Origin: Taibaiella sp. KBW10
Lineage (GTDB): Bacteria > Bacteroidota > Bacteroidia > Chitinophagales > Chitinophagaceae
Length of the DNA: 64,000 nucleotides
Assembly: GCF_003852495.1 (NCBI RefSeq)
Contig: NZ_QAJI01000001.1
Span: 506,935-570,934, forward strand
Direction: 5' to 3'
Below are positions 1 to 9,186 of the stretch, piece by piece; position 1 is the stretch's first letter; each line of letters begins with the position of its first letter. The translations under genes were made by a program, and so were the position numbers. The notes beneath the pieces were generated by a model that saw nothing but the letters and a program-made list of their open reading frames with translations, was not told the DNA's origin and ran no database searches.

Positions 1-446
1 TCATTCACCTGCATAGCCACTACTTCTTTGGGGATTTGCATGATCCGCTCGCGCAGCATTTCGGGTATATCCACCTGCTGAACGTAGGTTTTCAGAATAA
101 GGGGTAAGCTGCTCTGTATCTCCGTCAACAACAGTTCTTTGACCTGCGTCACGATCTTATCGCCTGCAAACATGGCCACCAAGGGTATTTTTTCCTGTAG
201 TTTATGCTGTATAAATTGTTCTATTTGTTTTTCGAGCTCCGGCTTTAAGGCGGCTAAAGACCGCTCGGATACCAAATGATCGGCCAGTTCCTCAACAGAA
301 AGATGTTGCATCATAGTACTTGCGATACCCTGCACCATTTTTGCACCCTGCTGCCGGATACTGTTTTGCATGATCAACGAAAATATTTTGTGTGCCAGCC
401 AGCCGAAAAACGCCCCGAAAATGGGGAAAAAGATAATTAAAAACAT
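1..446 (-). CDS. DUF445 family membrane protein, partial (C-terminus off the window)
   Basis: The reading frame opens at ATG 446 and runs off the left edge without a stop (about 148 residues visible). The N-terminus is one hydrophobic segment containing FPIFGAFFGWLAHKIF, followed by a charged helical region with KIPLVAMFAGDKIV and LPLILKTYVQQ, a pattern seen in DUF445 (YheB-like) proteins of Bacteroidota. Family members have no established biochemical function and are membrane-anchored. A TAnnTTTG element on the minus strand (470-477) lies 24 bases upstream of the ATG, so it is transcribed divergently from the HD-hydrolase/lpx genes. Family call is from motif memory; the missing C-terminus cannot be judged. 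Confidence 0.7.
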   Translation of the reverse strand, partial: MFLIIFFPIFGAFFGWLAHKIFSLIMQNSIRQQGAKMVQGIASTMMQHLSVEELADHLVSERSLAALKPELEKQIEQFIQHKLQEKIPLVAMFAGDKIVTQVKELLLTEIQSSLPLILKTYVQQVDIPEMLRERIMQIPKEVVAMQVN

Positions 447-469
447 AAGTATTGTTTAATTCTGTGCTG

Positions 470-477
470 CAAAAATA
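470..477 (-). promoter_or_regulatory. -7 promoter element TATTTTTG of the DUF445 gene
   Basis: Matches the Bacteroidota TAnnTTTG consensus on the minus strand, 24 bases before ATG 446. Confidence 0.55.
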
Positions 478-563
478 GCCGATAATCCAAAGCATCGCTT
501 ATCCACTCCTTATTTTACTAATAAATTGTTGTGAACATATATGCTATACGACTATTTATTTCT

Positions 564-571
564 TAATTTTG
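564..571 (+). promoter_or_regulatory. -7 promoter element TAATTTTG of the HD hydrolase/lpx cluster
   Basis: Perfect TAnnTTTG match. It lies inside the longest possible HD-hydrolase reading frame (ATG 541), which argues that the true start is downstream at TTG 592. Confidence 0.5.
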
Positions 572-591
572 CAGCCAAATTAGGTAATCCT

Positions 592-1818
592 TTGTACGGT
601 AAAATAATTAACGACCCTGTTTACGGATTTATTCGTTTTTCTGAACGGGAATTGATGCAGGTTATAGAGCATCAGTGGTTTCAACGACTGAGACGCATCA
701 AGCAAATGGGTATGGCGCAACTGGTATATCCGGGAGCAGTACATTCCAGATTTCATCACTCCCTTGGTGCCACTCATTTAATGGGTATCGCCCTGAATGA
801 GCTCAAAAGAAAAGGGGTAGCCATCAGCCCGGAAGAAGAAACAGGTGCCAAACTCGCCATCTTACTGCATGATGTAGGGCATGGCCCTTTTTCCCACGCG
901 TTGGAACATAACCTGATCCCGGTTTCGCATGAAAGCTTGTCTTTACAGATCATGCATAACCTAAACGACATCTTCAGAGGTAATCTGGATATTGCCATTA
1001 AAATATTCAACAACAGTTACGAAAAGCCCTTTTTGCACCAATTGGTGAGCAGCCAGCTCGACATGGACCGTATGGACTACCTGAACAGGGATAGCTTCTT
1101 CTCCGGTGTTGCAGAAGGAACGATTGGCTATGACCGCATCCTGCAAATGATCACGGTACAGGATGGTAACCTGGTCGTGGAAGAAAAAGGAATCTATTCT
1201 GTAGAGAAATTTATTATCGCCCGGAGATTAATGTACTGGCAGGTATACCTGCATAAAACGGTACTTGGTGCCGAAAGGCTCATTGTGAATATTCTGAAAC
1301 GAGCGAAAGACCTGGCAGAACAGGGCGTTGCCTTATTTGCCACCCCGAGCCTTTCTTTTTTTCTGTATGAGCAGATCAAACCGGAAGATTTCCAGACTGA
1401 CCCCGCTATATTGGAGCGCTTTTGTGCCATAGATGACGCAGATATCGTTTGTAGCATCAAAGAATGGATGCACCATGCTGATCCTATCCTTTCTAAAATG
1501 TGCACCATGCTCACAAACAGGCAATTATACAAGGTAAAGCTGAGTAATGAAAGTGATCCTGAAAGCTTTGAAGCCCTAAAACAAAAAGGCCTCGCCAGCG
1601 GTATCCTAACGGAAGAAAACATGCCTTATTTCCTATTCGATGGCACGACAACCAATAATACGTACCAGGTAAATGATGATAATATCAATATTGCCTTGAA
1701 AAACGGTACGGTTGTGGACATTTCGGCGGTTAACAATACACTAATCGGAAATACCGTTTCGGGAGAAATTAAAAAATACTTCATTTGTTATATACCAGAA
1801 CTAAAATCGGTTCGTTAA
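592..1818 (+). CDS. HD superfamily phosphohydrolase (SAMHD1/dGTPase-like)
   Basis: A 408-residue protein with the HD metal-binding signature: RFHHSLG (His55/His56), LLHDVGHGPFSH (His93-Asp94) and a downstream QLDMDRMDYL segment. Such proteins hydrolyse phosphoester bonds, often of (d)NTPs; the substrate here is unknown. Start choice: the frame extends back to ATG 541, but the TAATTTTG promoter element at 564-571 would then sit inside the gene. TTG 592 gives MYGKIINDPVYGF, which matches where relatives begin (KIINDP.. close to the N-terminus). It stands immediately upstream of lpxD, an arrangement I recall from other Bacteroidota, and is probably cotranscribed with the lipid A genes. Function is confident at superfamily level only. 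Confidence 0.85.
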   Translation: MYGKIINDPVYGFIRFSERELMQVIEHQWFQRLRRIKQMGMAQLVYPGAVHSRFHHSLGATHLMGIALNELKRKGVAISPEEETGAKLAILLHDVGHGPFSHALEHNLIPVSHESLSLQIMHNLNDIFRGNLDIAIKIFNNSYEKPFLHQLVSSQLDMDRMDYLNRDSFFSGVAEGTIGYDRILQMITVQDGNLVVEEKGIYSVEKFIIARRLMYWQVYLHKTVLGAERLIVNILKRAKDLAEQGVALFATPSLSFFLYEQIKPEDFQTDPAILERFCAIDDADIVCSIKEWMHHADPILSKMCTMLTNRQLYKVKLSNESDPESFEALKQKGLASGILTEENMPYFLFDGTTTNNTYQVNDDNINIALKNGTVVDISAVNNTLIGNTVSGEIKKYFICYIPELKSVR

Positions 1819-1860
1819 ATTCGTTAGACAAAAACAAAACCACACAAGTTATATTACCAT

Positions 1861-2910
1861 ATGCAATTCACGGCAATACAAATAGCGCAATTACTGCAAG
1901 GAAGCGTAGAAGGAAATCCAGAGGCTGTTGTCAGTACTTTTTCTAAAATAGAAGAAGCCGGTGCACAATCTCTTTGTTTTATTGCCAATCCTAAATATGA
2001 GCATTATCTATATGAAACCCAGGCAGCCGTTGTCGTGGTGAATGACAATTATGTGCTGACCGGCCCCGTATCGGCAACCCTGATTCGGGTAGCTGATGCC
2101 TATGCGGCATTTGCCCAATTGTTGCAGGTCTATGAACAATTTACCAAAGGACAAAAGAAAACGGGTATAGAAGCCCAGGCATTTGTTGCGGACAGTGCTT
2201 CGGTAGATGCAAGCGCTTATATTGGTGCTTTCAGCTATATCTCTGAACACGCAGTGATTGGTAAGAATGTACAGATCTATCCCAATTGTTTTATCGGTAG
2301 TAATGCCGTAATTGCAGAGGATAGCATTATTTACCCTTCCGTAACCATCTACAAAGATTGTATCGTGGGACAGCGGGTGATTATCCATAGCGGAACGGTA
2401 ATCGGTGCCGATGGTTTTGGCTTTGCGCCTAAAGCGGATGGTTCTTATGACAAAGTACCACAGATAGGTAATGTAGTGATTGAAGATGATGTAGAAATAG
2501 GCGCTAATACCTGTATTGACCGTGCCACGATGGGTTCGACCCTTATTAAAAAGGGTGCAAAATTGGACAACCTCCTGCAGGTTGCCCATAATGTGGAGAT
2601 TGGAGAAAGTACTGTTATTGCCGCGCAAACCGGCATTTCGGGCAGTACAAAGCTCGGAGCACATTGTGTTGTGGGTGGACAGGTCGGCATTGTAGGCCAC
2701 ATCAGTTTAGCCAACGGTACTAAGATTAATGCCAAAAGTGGCGTCTCTAAAACGATTGTCAAAGAAGATACGGCTATTAGCGGCATTTATGCATTTGACT
2801 ACAAAAGTGAGATGAAAAGCCAGATTGTTTTTAGAAGCCTGCCCGATATGATGGACCGGATTAAAAGTTTAGAGGCTAAAATTCAGGCCTTGGAACAAAA
2901 AAATGTTTAA
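1861..2910 (+). CDS. lpxD: UDP-3-O-(3-hydroxyacyl)glucosamine N-acyltransferase LpxD
   Basis: Third committed step of lipid A synthesis: transfers a 3-hydroxyacyl chain from ACP to the 2-amine of UDP-3-O-acyl-glucosamine in the cytoplasm. The 349-residue length is normal. It has an N-terminal uridine-binding domain (to about residue 105), a left-handed beta-helix of hexapeptide repeats (about 110-320) and a C-terminal helix with heptad-like SLEAKIQALEQK. The predicted catalytic His is His243 in QVAHNVEIG. It starts 42 bases after the HD hydrolase stop and is followed 65 bases later by lpxC/fabZ. Confidence 0.96.
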   Translation: MQFTAIQIAQLLQGSVEGNPEAVVSTFSKIEEAGAQSLCFIANPKYEHYLYETQAAVVVVNDNYVLTGPVSATLIRVADAYAAFAQLLQVYEQFTKGQKKTGIEAQAFVADSASVDASAYIGAFSYISEHAVIGKNVQIYPNCFIGSNAVIAEDSIIYPSVTIYKDCIVGQRVIIHSGTVIGADGFGFAPKADGSYDKVPQIGNVVIEDDVEIGANTCIDRATMGSTLIKKGAKLDNLLQVAHNVEIGESTVIAAQTGISGSTKLGAHCVVGGQVGIVGHISLANGTKINAKSGVSKTIVKEDTAISGIYAFDYKSEMKSQIVFRSLPDMMDRIKSLEAKIQALEQKNV

Positions 2911-2975
2911 GTTTGCCTTTAGATTTTAAAAAGCGTGGAGAGTGTCGCATACACCGGCATTCAAAATTAATATAA

Positions 2976-4385
2976 ATGACCCAGGAATTTTATCAACACA
3001 CATTACAAGGCACAGGAAGCCTTTCCGGCATCGGATTACATACCGGAAAAAACACCACAATTACGTTACATCCTGCTGACCCCAATTACGGCTACCGTTT
3101 TAAACGCGTAGACCTGGAAGGGCAACCCATGGTAAAAGCAGATGTCGACTTTGTAACAGACACTTCCCGTGGCACCACCATCGAAAATAAGGAAGCCAAA
3201 GTAAGCACGATTGAGCACTTACTTTCTGCCTTTGTCGGTTTGGGCGTAGATAATGTTTTGATAGAGATCGATGGCCCCGAAGTGCCTATTATGGACGGGA
3301 GCGCTAAGTTATTTATCGAACTGATCGAGCAAATCGGCATTGCGCAACAAGAAACAAAAAAGACGGTCTATACCCTACCGGAAAACCTGCATTATTATGA
3401 TCCCATCAAGAATGTGGATATGATGGCGATTCCGGCAGACAAGTATAAGATCACAACCATGATCGATTTCAACTCTCAGGTACTCGGCACCCAACATATT
3501 GCCCTGCACCAGATTGAAGATTTCAAAAAGGAAATTTCTGCCTGCCGTACATTCAGCTTCTTACATGAGCTGGAATATTTGTTGGACAATAACCTGATCA
3601 AGGGTGGCGATCTGAATAATGCCATTGTTGTAGTGGATAAACCTATCTCGGAAGACACCTTAGGCAAACTCAAAACGGCATTTAAAAAGGATAATATTAA
3701 TGTAAAACAGGAAGGTATCCTGAACAACTTGGATCTGCATTTCCCTAATGAACCGGCTCGTCATAAACTATTAGATATTGTTGGCGACCTGGCTTTAAGT
3801 GGTTATCATATCAATGCGCATATTGTCGCCAGCCGTCCGGGTCATGCCGGTAATGTGGCTTTCGCAAAGGTAATCAAAGAATATATTAAGAAAAACAAAG
3901 CGGCTTTAGAAGCCCCGACCTACGATCCTGCTAAAGAACCGATATTCGATATCAACCATATTGAAAGTGTATTGCCACATCGTTATCCGTTTTTATTGGT
4001 CGATAAAATTATCGAAATTTCCGCTACCCATGTAGTTGGGGTGAAGAACGTAACGATGAATGAACCCTTTTTCCAGGGTCACTTTCCGGGTAATCCGGTG
4101 ATGCCGGGCGTACTACAGATCGAAGCGCTGGCACAATGTGGTGGGATATTGGCTTTAAATAACATGCCGGAAGTGGAAGGCGGTTATGATACTTATTTCG
4201 TAAAAATTGACAAAGTACGGTTCAAACATAAAGTCATGCCGGGTGATACCCTGCTGTTAAAAATGGAATTGATGGCTCCTATCAGACGCGGTTTATGCGA
4301 AATGAAGGCCACAGCGTATGTAGGAAATAAAATTGCAACGGAAGCAGAGCTGATGGCTCAGTTAACTCCGAGTTCTAAAAGATAA
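2976..4385 (+). CDS. lpxC: Bifunctional UDP-3-O-acyl-GlcNAc deacetylase / 3-hydroxyacyl-ACP dehydratase (LpxC-FabZ fusion)
   Basis: 469 residues, against about 305 for LpxC alone. The N-terminal ~310 residues are LpxC, the zinc deacetylase that commits lipid A synthesis: STIEHLLSA (zinc His81), DIVGDLALSG and the RPGHAGN catalytic His motif. The C-terminal ~150 residues are FabZ: LPHRYPFLLVDK, GHFPGNPVMPG (His369) and LQIEALAQ (Glu383). The fusion is typical of Bacteroidota and links two enzymes that compete for the same 3-hydroxyacyl-ACP pool. Key residues of both halves are intact. Next gene lpxA starts 10 bases downstream. Confidence 0.97.
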   Translation: MTQEFYQHTLQGTGSLSGIGLHTGKNTTITLHPADPNYGYRFKRVDLEGQPMVKADVDFVTDTSRGTTIENKEAKVSTIEHLLSAFVGLGVDNVLIEIDGPEVPIMDGSAKLFIELIEQIGIAQQETKKTVYTLPENLHYYDPIKNVDMMAIPADKYKITTMIDFNSQVLGTQHIALHQIEDFKKEISACRTFSFLHELEYLLDNNLIKGGDLNNAIVVVDKPISEDTLGKLKTAFKKDNINVKQEGILNNLDLHFPNEPARHKLLDIVGDLALSGYHINAHIVASRPGHAGNVAFAKVIKEYIKKNKAALEAPTYDPAKEPIFDINHIESVLPHRYPFLLVDKIIEISATHVVGVKNVTMNEPFFQGHFPGNPVMPGVLQIEALAQCGGILALNNMPEVEGGYDTYFVKIDKVRFKHKVMPGDTLLLKMELMAPIRRGLCEMKATAYVGNKIATEAELMAQLTPSSKR

Positions 4386-4395
4386 AAAATAATTG

Positions 4396-5196
4396 ATGAT
4401 ACATCCTTTAACATACGTTCACCCGGAAGCTAAAATCGGTAAAGATGTAAAAATTGATCCTTTTGCTACAATTCACAGAAACGTAGAAATTGGTGATGGA
4501 ACTTGGATTGCTTCAAATGTCACCATTATGGAGGGCGCGCGCATTGGAAAAAACTGCCGCATTTTTCCGGGAGCAGTGATCTCTGCCATTCCTCAGGATT
4601 TAAAATATAATGGGGAGGAAACCACAACCATCATTGGGGATAATACCACCATCAGGGAATGCGTGACGATCAATAAAGGTACCAGTGACAAAATGTTTAC
4701 CAAGATCGGCAACAACTGTCTGATTATGGCCTATTGCCACATTGCGCATGATTGCATCATTGGTGATAATTGTATTTTCTCCAACAGCACAACACTGGCC
4801 GGGCATATTACCCTGGGCAATAATGTTGTACTGGCGGGCTTAGTAGCCGTACAACAATTTGTCAATATCGGTTCTCATACCTTCGTTACCGGCGGTTCTC
4901 TGGTACGTAAAGATGTACCTCCTTATGTAAAAGCAGCCCGTGAGCCCTTATCTTATGTTGGGGTAAATACCGTAGGCTTGCGCAGGAAAGGCTTTAGCTC
5001 AGAGCAGATCAACCACATTATGGATATCTATCGTATCCTTTACGTAAAAGGCTACAATACAGCAAAAGCACTTAATATTATTGAAGCAGAAGTTCCTTTT
5101 TCAGAGGAGCGCGAACAAATATTAAATTTTATCAGAGAGTCTAAACATGGCATCATGAGAGGGCTGTCGACGAATAAAGTACATGATGAAGATTGA
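4396..5196 (+). CDS. lpxA: Acyl-ACP:UDP-N-acetylglucosamine O-acyltransferase LpxA
   Basis: First step of lipid A synthesis (3-O-acylation of UDP-GlcNAc). 266 residues with hexapeptide beta-helix repeats from residue 5 to about 185 and an alpha-helical C-terminus. The catalytic motif CHIAHDC is present with His115/His118 (the second aligns with E. coli His125). ATG 4396 is preferred over the in-frame TTG at 4393. The last 14 bases overlap the ATPase gene, implying translational coupling. Confidence 0.96.
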   Translation: MIHPLTYVHPEAKIGKDVKIDPFATIHRNVEIGDGTWIASNVTIMEGARIGKNCRIFPGAVISAIPQDLKYNGEETTTIIGDNTTIRECVTINKGTSDKMFTKIGNNCLIMAYCHIAHDCIIGDNCIFSNSTTLAGHITLGNNVVLAGLVAVQQFVNIGSHTFVTGGSLVRKDVPPYVKAAREPLSYVGVNTVGLRRKGFSSEQINHIMDIYRILYVKGYNTAKALNIIEAEVPFSEEREQILNFIRESKHGIMRGLSTNKVHDED

Positions 5197-5803
5197 ACTC
5201 CATCAAATCAGCAAAAGATATATTAACCATTGGGTTTTTAAAGGTATTTGTACCACATATGAAGGGGCAAATACCTATGCTATTTTAGGGGCTAATGGTT
5301 CGGGAAAATCTACCTTACTGCGTATGATTGCGGGTATGCAAACCATCAGTAACGGCACGGTTACTTACGAACTGGAAGGCAAAGAGATTACTTCAGAACA
5401 AATCTTTGAATACATCAGCTATTGTGCCCCTGCCATGGATGTAATCGAGGAAATGACCTTAAAAGAATTTTTATCATTTCACTTTCAATTCAAAAAAACA
5501 CTACAGGGTTGGTCTGTAGCACGCATCATCAGTAGTATGCAACTGGATCATGCTGCAGGGCAGTATATCAATGAATTTTCATCGGGTATGAAACAAAGGG
5601 TGAAATTAGCGCAGGCCTTTTTTGCCGATACCCCCATCTTGTTATTAGATGAGCCTTGTAGCAACCTGGACCTTCAGGGTGTAGCTATGTACCAGGAATG
5701 GCTACAAACATTGGCTACAGACAGGCTGATCATTATTGCCTCTAACGATGCACGGGAATATCCCGGTGCCATCGCTACACTGGATATGCAGCAGTACAAA
5801 TAA
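5183..5803 (+). CDS. ABC transporter ATP-binding protein, orphan (CcmA-sized)
   Basis: 206-residue ATPase with Walker A GANGSGKST, signature SSGMKQR and Walker B ILLLDEPCSNLD. No permease is fused or adjacent. It overlaps lpxA by 14 bases (ATG 5183, alternative ATG 5186), so it is the last gene of the lipid A operon. Partner and substrate cannot be read from the neighbourhood. Its size and single-domain form resemble CcmA, and an orphan CcmB permease gene is present at 56.6 kb; a pairing is possible but speculative. Lipid export is the alternative given the operon. Confidence 0.85.
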   Translation: MMKIELHQISKRYINHWVFKGICTTYEGANTYAILGANGSGKSTLLRMIAGMQTISNGTVTYELEGKEITSEQIFEYISYCAPAMDVIEEMTLKEFLSFHFQFKKTLQGWSVARIISSMQLDHAAGQYINEFSSGMKQRVKLAQAFFADTPILLLDEPCSNLDLQGVAMYQEWLQTLATDRLIIIASNDAREYPGAIATLDMQQYK

Positions 5804-5813
5804 GCAACCTTAT

Positions 5814-6437
5814 TTAGCGTAATTTATCGATCTCCATACGTGTCAGGTAGGGCAGCTTATCCGTGATCTTTTGGATATCCCAATCCCACCAACGCAAGGT
5901 CAGTAATTGTTCAATCACTTCTTCCGAAAATCGTTTCCGGATTACGATAGCCGGATTACCCCCAACAATTGTATAGGGTGGCACATCTTTCACCACCACC
6001 GCATTGCCGGCAATAATAGCACCATCTCCGATACGAACACCCGCCATAATCGTGGCGCTATGTCCTATCCAGACATCATTCCCGACCACAATATCACCTT
6101 TATTGGGATAAACGCTACCTTCCATTGCCCGTTCCCACCCATTCCCGAAAATAGCAAAAGGAAAGGCACTGAGTGCATCGGTTACATGATTGGCACCATT
6201 CATGATAAAGGTTACATCAGACGCGATCATACAAAACTTACCAATGATGAGCTTGTCGTTGATAAAATCGAAATGGTATTTTACATTCTTTTCAAAGTTA
6301 TGCACGTCTTCAAAATCATCATAATAAGTATAATCACCCACAATGATATTAGGGTTACGAATGATATTTTTCAGAAAACATAGCCGCCCATAATGGGCTA
6401 AAGGAAAAACCGCGTCTTTATCGGGTCCGGTCATCAT
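5814..6437 (-). CDS. Vat-like xenobiotic (streptogramin A) O-acetyltransferase, CatB/LbH family
   Basis: 207 residues, hexapeptide-repeat acyltransferase of the xenobiotic acetyltransferase class. Vat-type landmarks: GDYTYYDD near the N-terminus, [11 protein letters not shown] with the predicted catalytic His84, the [30 protein letters not shown] hexapeptide core (described, not quoted beyond this), VGGNPA, and a C-terminal WWDW helix. Vat enzymes acetylate virginiamycin M-type antibiotics using acetyl-CoA; CatB homologues acetylate chloramphenicol. Two tandem ATGs (6437, 6434). It is convergent with the lpx operon, 10 bases from the ATPase stop, and no TAnnTTTG element was found upstream. 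The drug specificity is not established by sequence alone. Confidence 0.82.
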   Translation of the reverse strand: MMTGPDKDAVFPLAHYGRLCFLKNIIRNPNIIVGDYTYYDDFEDVHNFEKNVKYHFDFINDKLIIGKFCMIASDVTFIMNGANHVTDALSAFPFAIFGNGWERAMEGSVYPNKGDIVVGNDVWIGHSATIMAGVRIGDGAIIAGNAVVVKDVPPYTIVGGNPAIVIRKRFSEEVIEQLLTLRWWDWDIQKITDKLPYLTRMEIDKLR

Positions 6438-6463
6438 GTTAATTTAAGAAGTTTCAAAAGCCA

Positions 6464-6502
6464 AAAAGCGTGTGGCGCGCCTTCGGCGCGCCACACGCTT
6501 TT
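6464..6502. terminator. Long perfect hairpin (18-bp stem, TTC loop), terminator downstream of lepA
   Basis: Arms 6464-6481 and 6485-6502 are perfect complements, with core GGCGCGCCTTCGGCGCGCC and flanking A/T tracts that would give U-runs on either strand. It lies just after the lepA stop and 27 bases upstream of the vat-like ATG. Confidence 0.85.
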
Positions 6503-6528
6503 ATATAATAATTCTGTGCTTGTTATAA

Positions 6529-8325
6529 TTAATCGTCCAGCTTCAATACGGCTAAGAAGGCCTCCTGTGGCACCTCTACATTACCAATCTGACGCATACG
6601 CTTCTTACCTTCTTTTTGTTTTTCCAGCAATTTACGTTTACGGGAGATATCACCTCCATAACACTTCGCGGTAACGTCTTTACGCATGGCACTAATCGTT
6701 TCACGCGCTACGATTTTCGCACCGATCGCGGCTTGTATCGCAATCATGAATTGGTGACGCGTTAATAGTTCTTTTAATTTAGAACATAACTTACGGCCAA
6801 AATCATGCGCCCTGCTGCGGTGAATCAAAGCACTCAAGGCATCTACCTTCTCCCCGTTCAACAGGATATCCATTTTAGCGATATCACTTTCGCGATAGTC
6901 TAAAGGTTGGTAATCGAAGGAAGCATAACCTCTGGTGTTCGATTTTAATTTATCATAAAAATCAAATACAATCTCCGCCAAAGGAATATCAAAAATCAGC
7001 TCTACACGCGTTGGGGTCAGGTAATTCTGATTGATCAGGATACCGCGTTTACCCAAACACAAAGTCATGATATTGCCGATATAATCGGGAAGGGTAATGA
7101 TCTGCGCACGGATAAAAGGCTCCTCTACCTTAGCCAAACGGCTGGGATCGGGCATTTCCGTAGGATTATTCACAATAATCTTCACATCAGGTTCCCTTGT
7201 GGTATAAGCATGAAAACTAACGTTAGGTACGGTAGTAATCACCGTTTGGTTAAACTCCCTTTCTAAGCGCTCCTGGATAATCTCCATGTGCAGCATGCCC
7301 AGAAATCCGCAACGGAATCCGAAACCAAGTGCCTGAGAAGTTTCCGGTTCAAAAGTCAGAGACGCATCATTCAATTGCAGTTTTTCCATGCAATCCCTTA
7401 ACTCTTCAAACTCATCTGTATTGACCGGGAAAATACCCGCAAATACCATTGGTTTTACATCTTCAAAACCTTGAATAGATACCGTGCTCGGATTGGTTAC
7501 TGCCGTAATGGTATCACCCACTTTTACTTCTTTCGCATTTTTAATACCTGTAATGATATACCCTACATCACCGGCCAATACTTCCGTTTTAGGAATCAAT
7601 CCCAAACCTAAAGTACCTACCTCATCTGCATTATAATCTTTACCGGTATTGATAAAGCGTACTTTTTCTCCTTTTCTTAAAGAACCGTTCAATACACGGA
7701 AATAAACGATAATACCCCGGAAAGAGTTAAATACCGAATCAAAGATCAGGGCTTGCAAAGGCGCTTCCGGATCTCCTTTTGGTGCCGGAATACGATCGAC
7801 CACTGCACTCAGGATTTCTTCTATACCAATGCCGCTTTTTCCGCTCGCTAAAATAATATCTTCTGCTTTACAACCAATCAACTCTACGATCTGATCCGTT
7901 ACTTCCGGAATCATCGCCCCTTCCATATCAATTTTATTGATCACCGGAATGATCTCCAGATCATTTTCAATGGCCAAATAAAGATTGGAAATGGTTTGCG
8001 CCTGAATACCCTGCGACGCATCTACCAGCAGCAAAGCGCCTTCACAGGCAGCTAATGCGCGGGATACTTCATAAGAGAAGTCAACGTGACCCGGGGTATC
8101 AATTAGGTTGAAAACATAGGTTTCATTCCCTCTTTTATATTGTACTTGTATGGCTTTACTTTTGATGGTAATCCCTTTCTCCCGCTCCAAATCCATGTCG
8201 TCCAATACCTGATTTTGCATATCTCTTTCCGATATGGTTTTGGTATGTTCTAAAAGACGATCCGCCAAGGTACTCTTACCATGATCGATATGGGCAATAA
8301 TGCAAAAATTGCGTATGTTTTTCAT
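6529..8325 (-). CDS. lepA: Elongation factor 4 (LepA), ribosomal back-translocase GTPase
   Basis: 598 residues, the family length. G-domain motifs: G1 AHIDHGKST at residues 10-18, G3 DTPGHVDF, G4 NKID. The C-terminal LepA-specific domain contains [24 protein letters not shown]. It associates with ribosomes and the membrane and remodels stalled or mistranslocated ribosomes. A TAnnTTCG promoter variant lies at 8342-8349 on the minus strand, 17 bases before the ATG. It stands alone, divergent from the DUF3109 gene. Confidence 0.97.
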   Translation of the reverse strand: MKNIRNFCIIAHIDHGKSTLADRLLEHTKTISERDMQNQVLDDMDLEREKGITIKSKAIQVQYKRGNETYVFNLIDTPGHVDFSYEVSRALAACEGALLLVDASQGIQAQTISNLYLAIENDLEIIPVINKIDMEGAMIPEVTDQIVELIGCKAEDIILASGKSGIGIEEILSAVVDRIPAPKGDPEAPLQALIFDSVFNSFRGIIVYFRVLNGSLRKGEKVRFINTGKDYNADEVGTLGLGLIPKTEVLAGDVGYIITGIKNAKEVKVGDTITAVTNPSTVSIQGFEDVKPMVFAGIFPVNTDEFEELRDCMEKLQLNDASLTFEPETSQALGFGFRCGFLGMLHMEIIQERLEREFNQTVITTVPNVSFHAYTTREPDVKIIVNNPTEMPDPSRLAKVEEPFIRAQIITLPDYIGNIMTLCLGKRGILINQNYLTPTRVELIFDIPLAEIVFDFYDKLKSNTRGYASFDYQPLDYRESDIAKMDILLNGEKVDALSALIHRSRAHDFGRKLCSKLKELLTRHQFMIAIQAAIGAKIVARETISAMRKDVTAKCYGGDISRKRKLLEKQKEGKKRMRQIGNVEVPQEAFLAVLKLDD

Positions 8326-8341
8326 ATTCTTAAACTGCCCG

Positions 8342-8349
8342 CGAAAATA
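8342..8349 (-). promoter_or_regulatory. -7-like element TATTTTCG of lepA
   Basis: One-base variant of TAnnTTTG, 16 bases upstream of lepA ATG 8325. Confidence 0.4.
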
Positions 8350-8430
8350 CGACTATTAATTGAAAAAAAGATGTAACGTATCGCGCAGGTAACCAACATC
8401 TTTCAAAACCCGTATTTTCCGAAATAATCA

Positions 8431-8438
8431 TAACTTTG
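8431..8438 (+). promoter_or_regulatory. -7 element TAACTTTG of the DUF3109 gene
   Basis: Perfect TAnnTTTG. It overlaps the upstream TTG (8436) that would give the longest frame, so initiation must be further down, at TTG 8457. Confidence 0.55.
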
Positions 8439-8456
8439 CAGCAAATCTTTTTAACC

Positions 8457-9047
8457 TTGGTAGCGATAGAGGACATCCTGATCAGCGATGATATTTTTGA
8501 TAAGCAATTTGTTTGCGATTTGAACAAATGCAAAGGTGGTTGCTGTGTGGAAGGCGATGCCGGCGCCCCCATTACCCGTGACGAAGCCAATCTGATCGAG
8601 GATCTTTACCCGGTGCTGAAGCCCTATCTGCCCCAAAATGCCATCAATATTATTGAAGAAGACGGGGCGTATACTTTTGATGATGAATTTGACATTGTAA
8701 CCCCAACCATCGATGGAGGAATCTGCGTGTATGGCTTCTATGATGAGGGTGGCATGGTCAAATGTGCCATAGAGCAAGCTTATTATGATGGCAAAACGGA
8801 TTTCAAAAAACCCATCAGTTGCCACCTGTTCCCAATAAGGGTTGTCGAAACAGAAACATTCCATGCACTGAACTATGAACCCCAACCTTCTTTATGTAAA
8901 CCGGCCTGTAAACTGGGCAAATCGCTTAAAGTACCCGTATACCAGTTTCTAAAAGAACCCCTGATCCGGAAATATGGAGCAGAATTCTATGAAGACCTGG
9001 AGCATACTGCCAATGAATATTACAAAAATAAAGAGGCCGGATCATAA
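8457..9047 (+). CDS. DUF3109 family protein (cysteine-rich, putative metal-cluster protein)
   Basis: 196 residues from TTG 8457, giving an N-terminus VAIEDILISDDI like relatives. Conserved cysteines: CDLNKCKGGCCVEGDAGAP, GGICVYG, VKCAIEQA, SCHLFPIR, and SLCKPACKLG. The CxxxCxxCC pattern resembles YkgJ/Fe-S or zinc binding proteins. DUF3109 is widespread in Bacteroidota and its function is not known to me. The longer frame starting at TTG 8436 is rejected because it begins inside the promoter element. Confidence 0.85.
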   Translation: MVAIEDILISDDIFDKQFVCDLNKCKGGCCVEGDAGAPITRDEANLIEDLYPVLKPYLPQNAINIIEEDGAYTFDDEFDIVTPTIDGGICVYGFYDEGGMVKCAIEQAYYDGKTDFKKPISCHLFPIRVVETETFHALNYEPQPSLCKPACKLGKSLKVPVYQFLKEPLIRKYGAEFYEDLEHTANEYYKNKEAGS

Positions 9048-9170
9048 ATGATAGCTGCTATCGGCTCATCCTAAATGCCTTAGCGCAGGTTCCCTTCGCT
9101 TTAGCTAAAAAATAACGTCTTTTTTGCAATTTAATAATTCACGATCTGCTGATCACATGCTTTCTTTTGT

Positions 9171-9178
9171 TAGTTTTG
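9171..9178 (+). promoter_or_regulatory. -7 element TAGTTTTG, 8 bases before ATG 9187
   Basis: Perfect TAnnTTTG; spacing to the ATG suggests a leaderless or near-leaderless transcript. Confidence 0.5.
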
Positions 9179-9186
9179 CCCCCTAA

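Noticed and set aside
6464..6502. Hairpin as CRISPR repeat or tRNA-like element
   Set aside because: Single copy with symmetric arms and gene-end position; no spacers or repeats.
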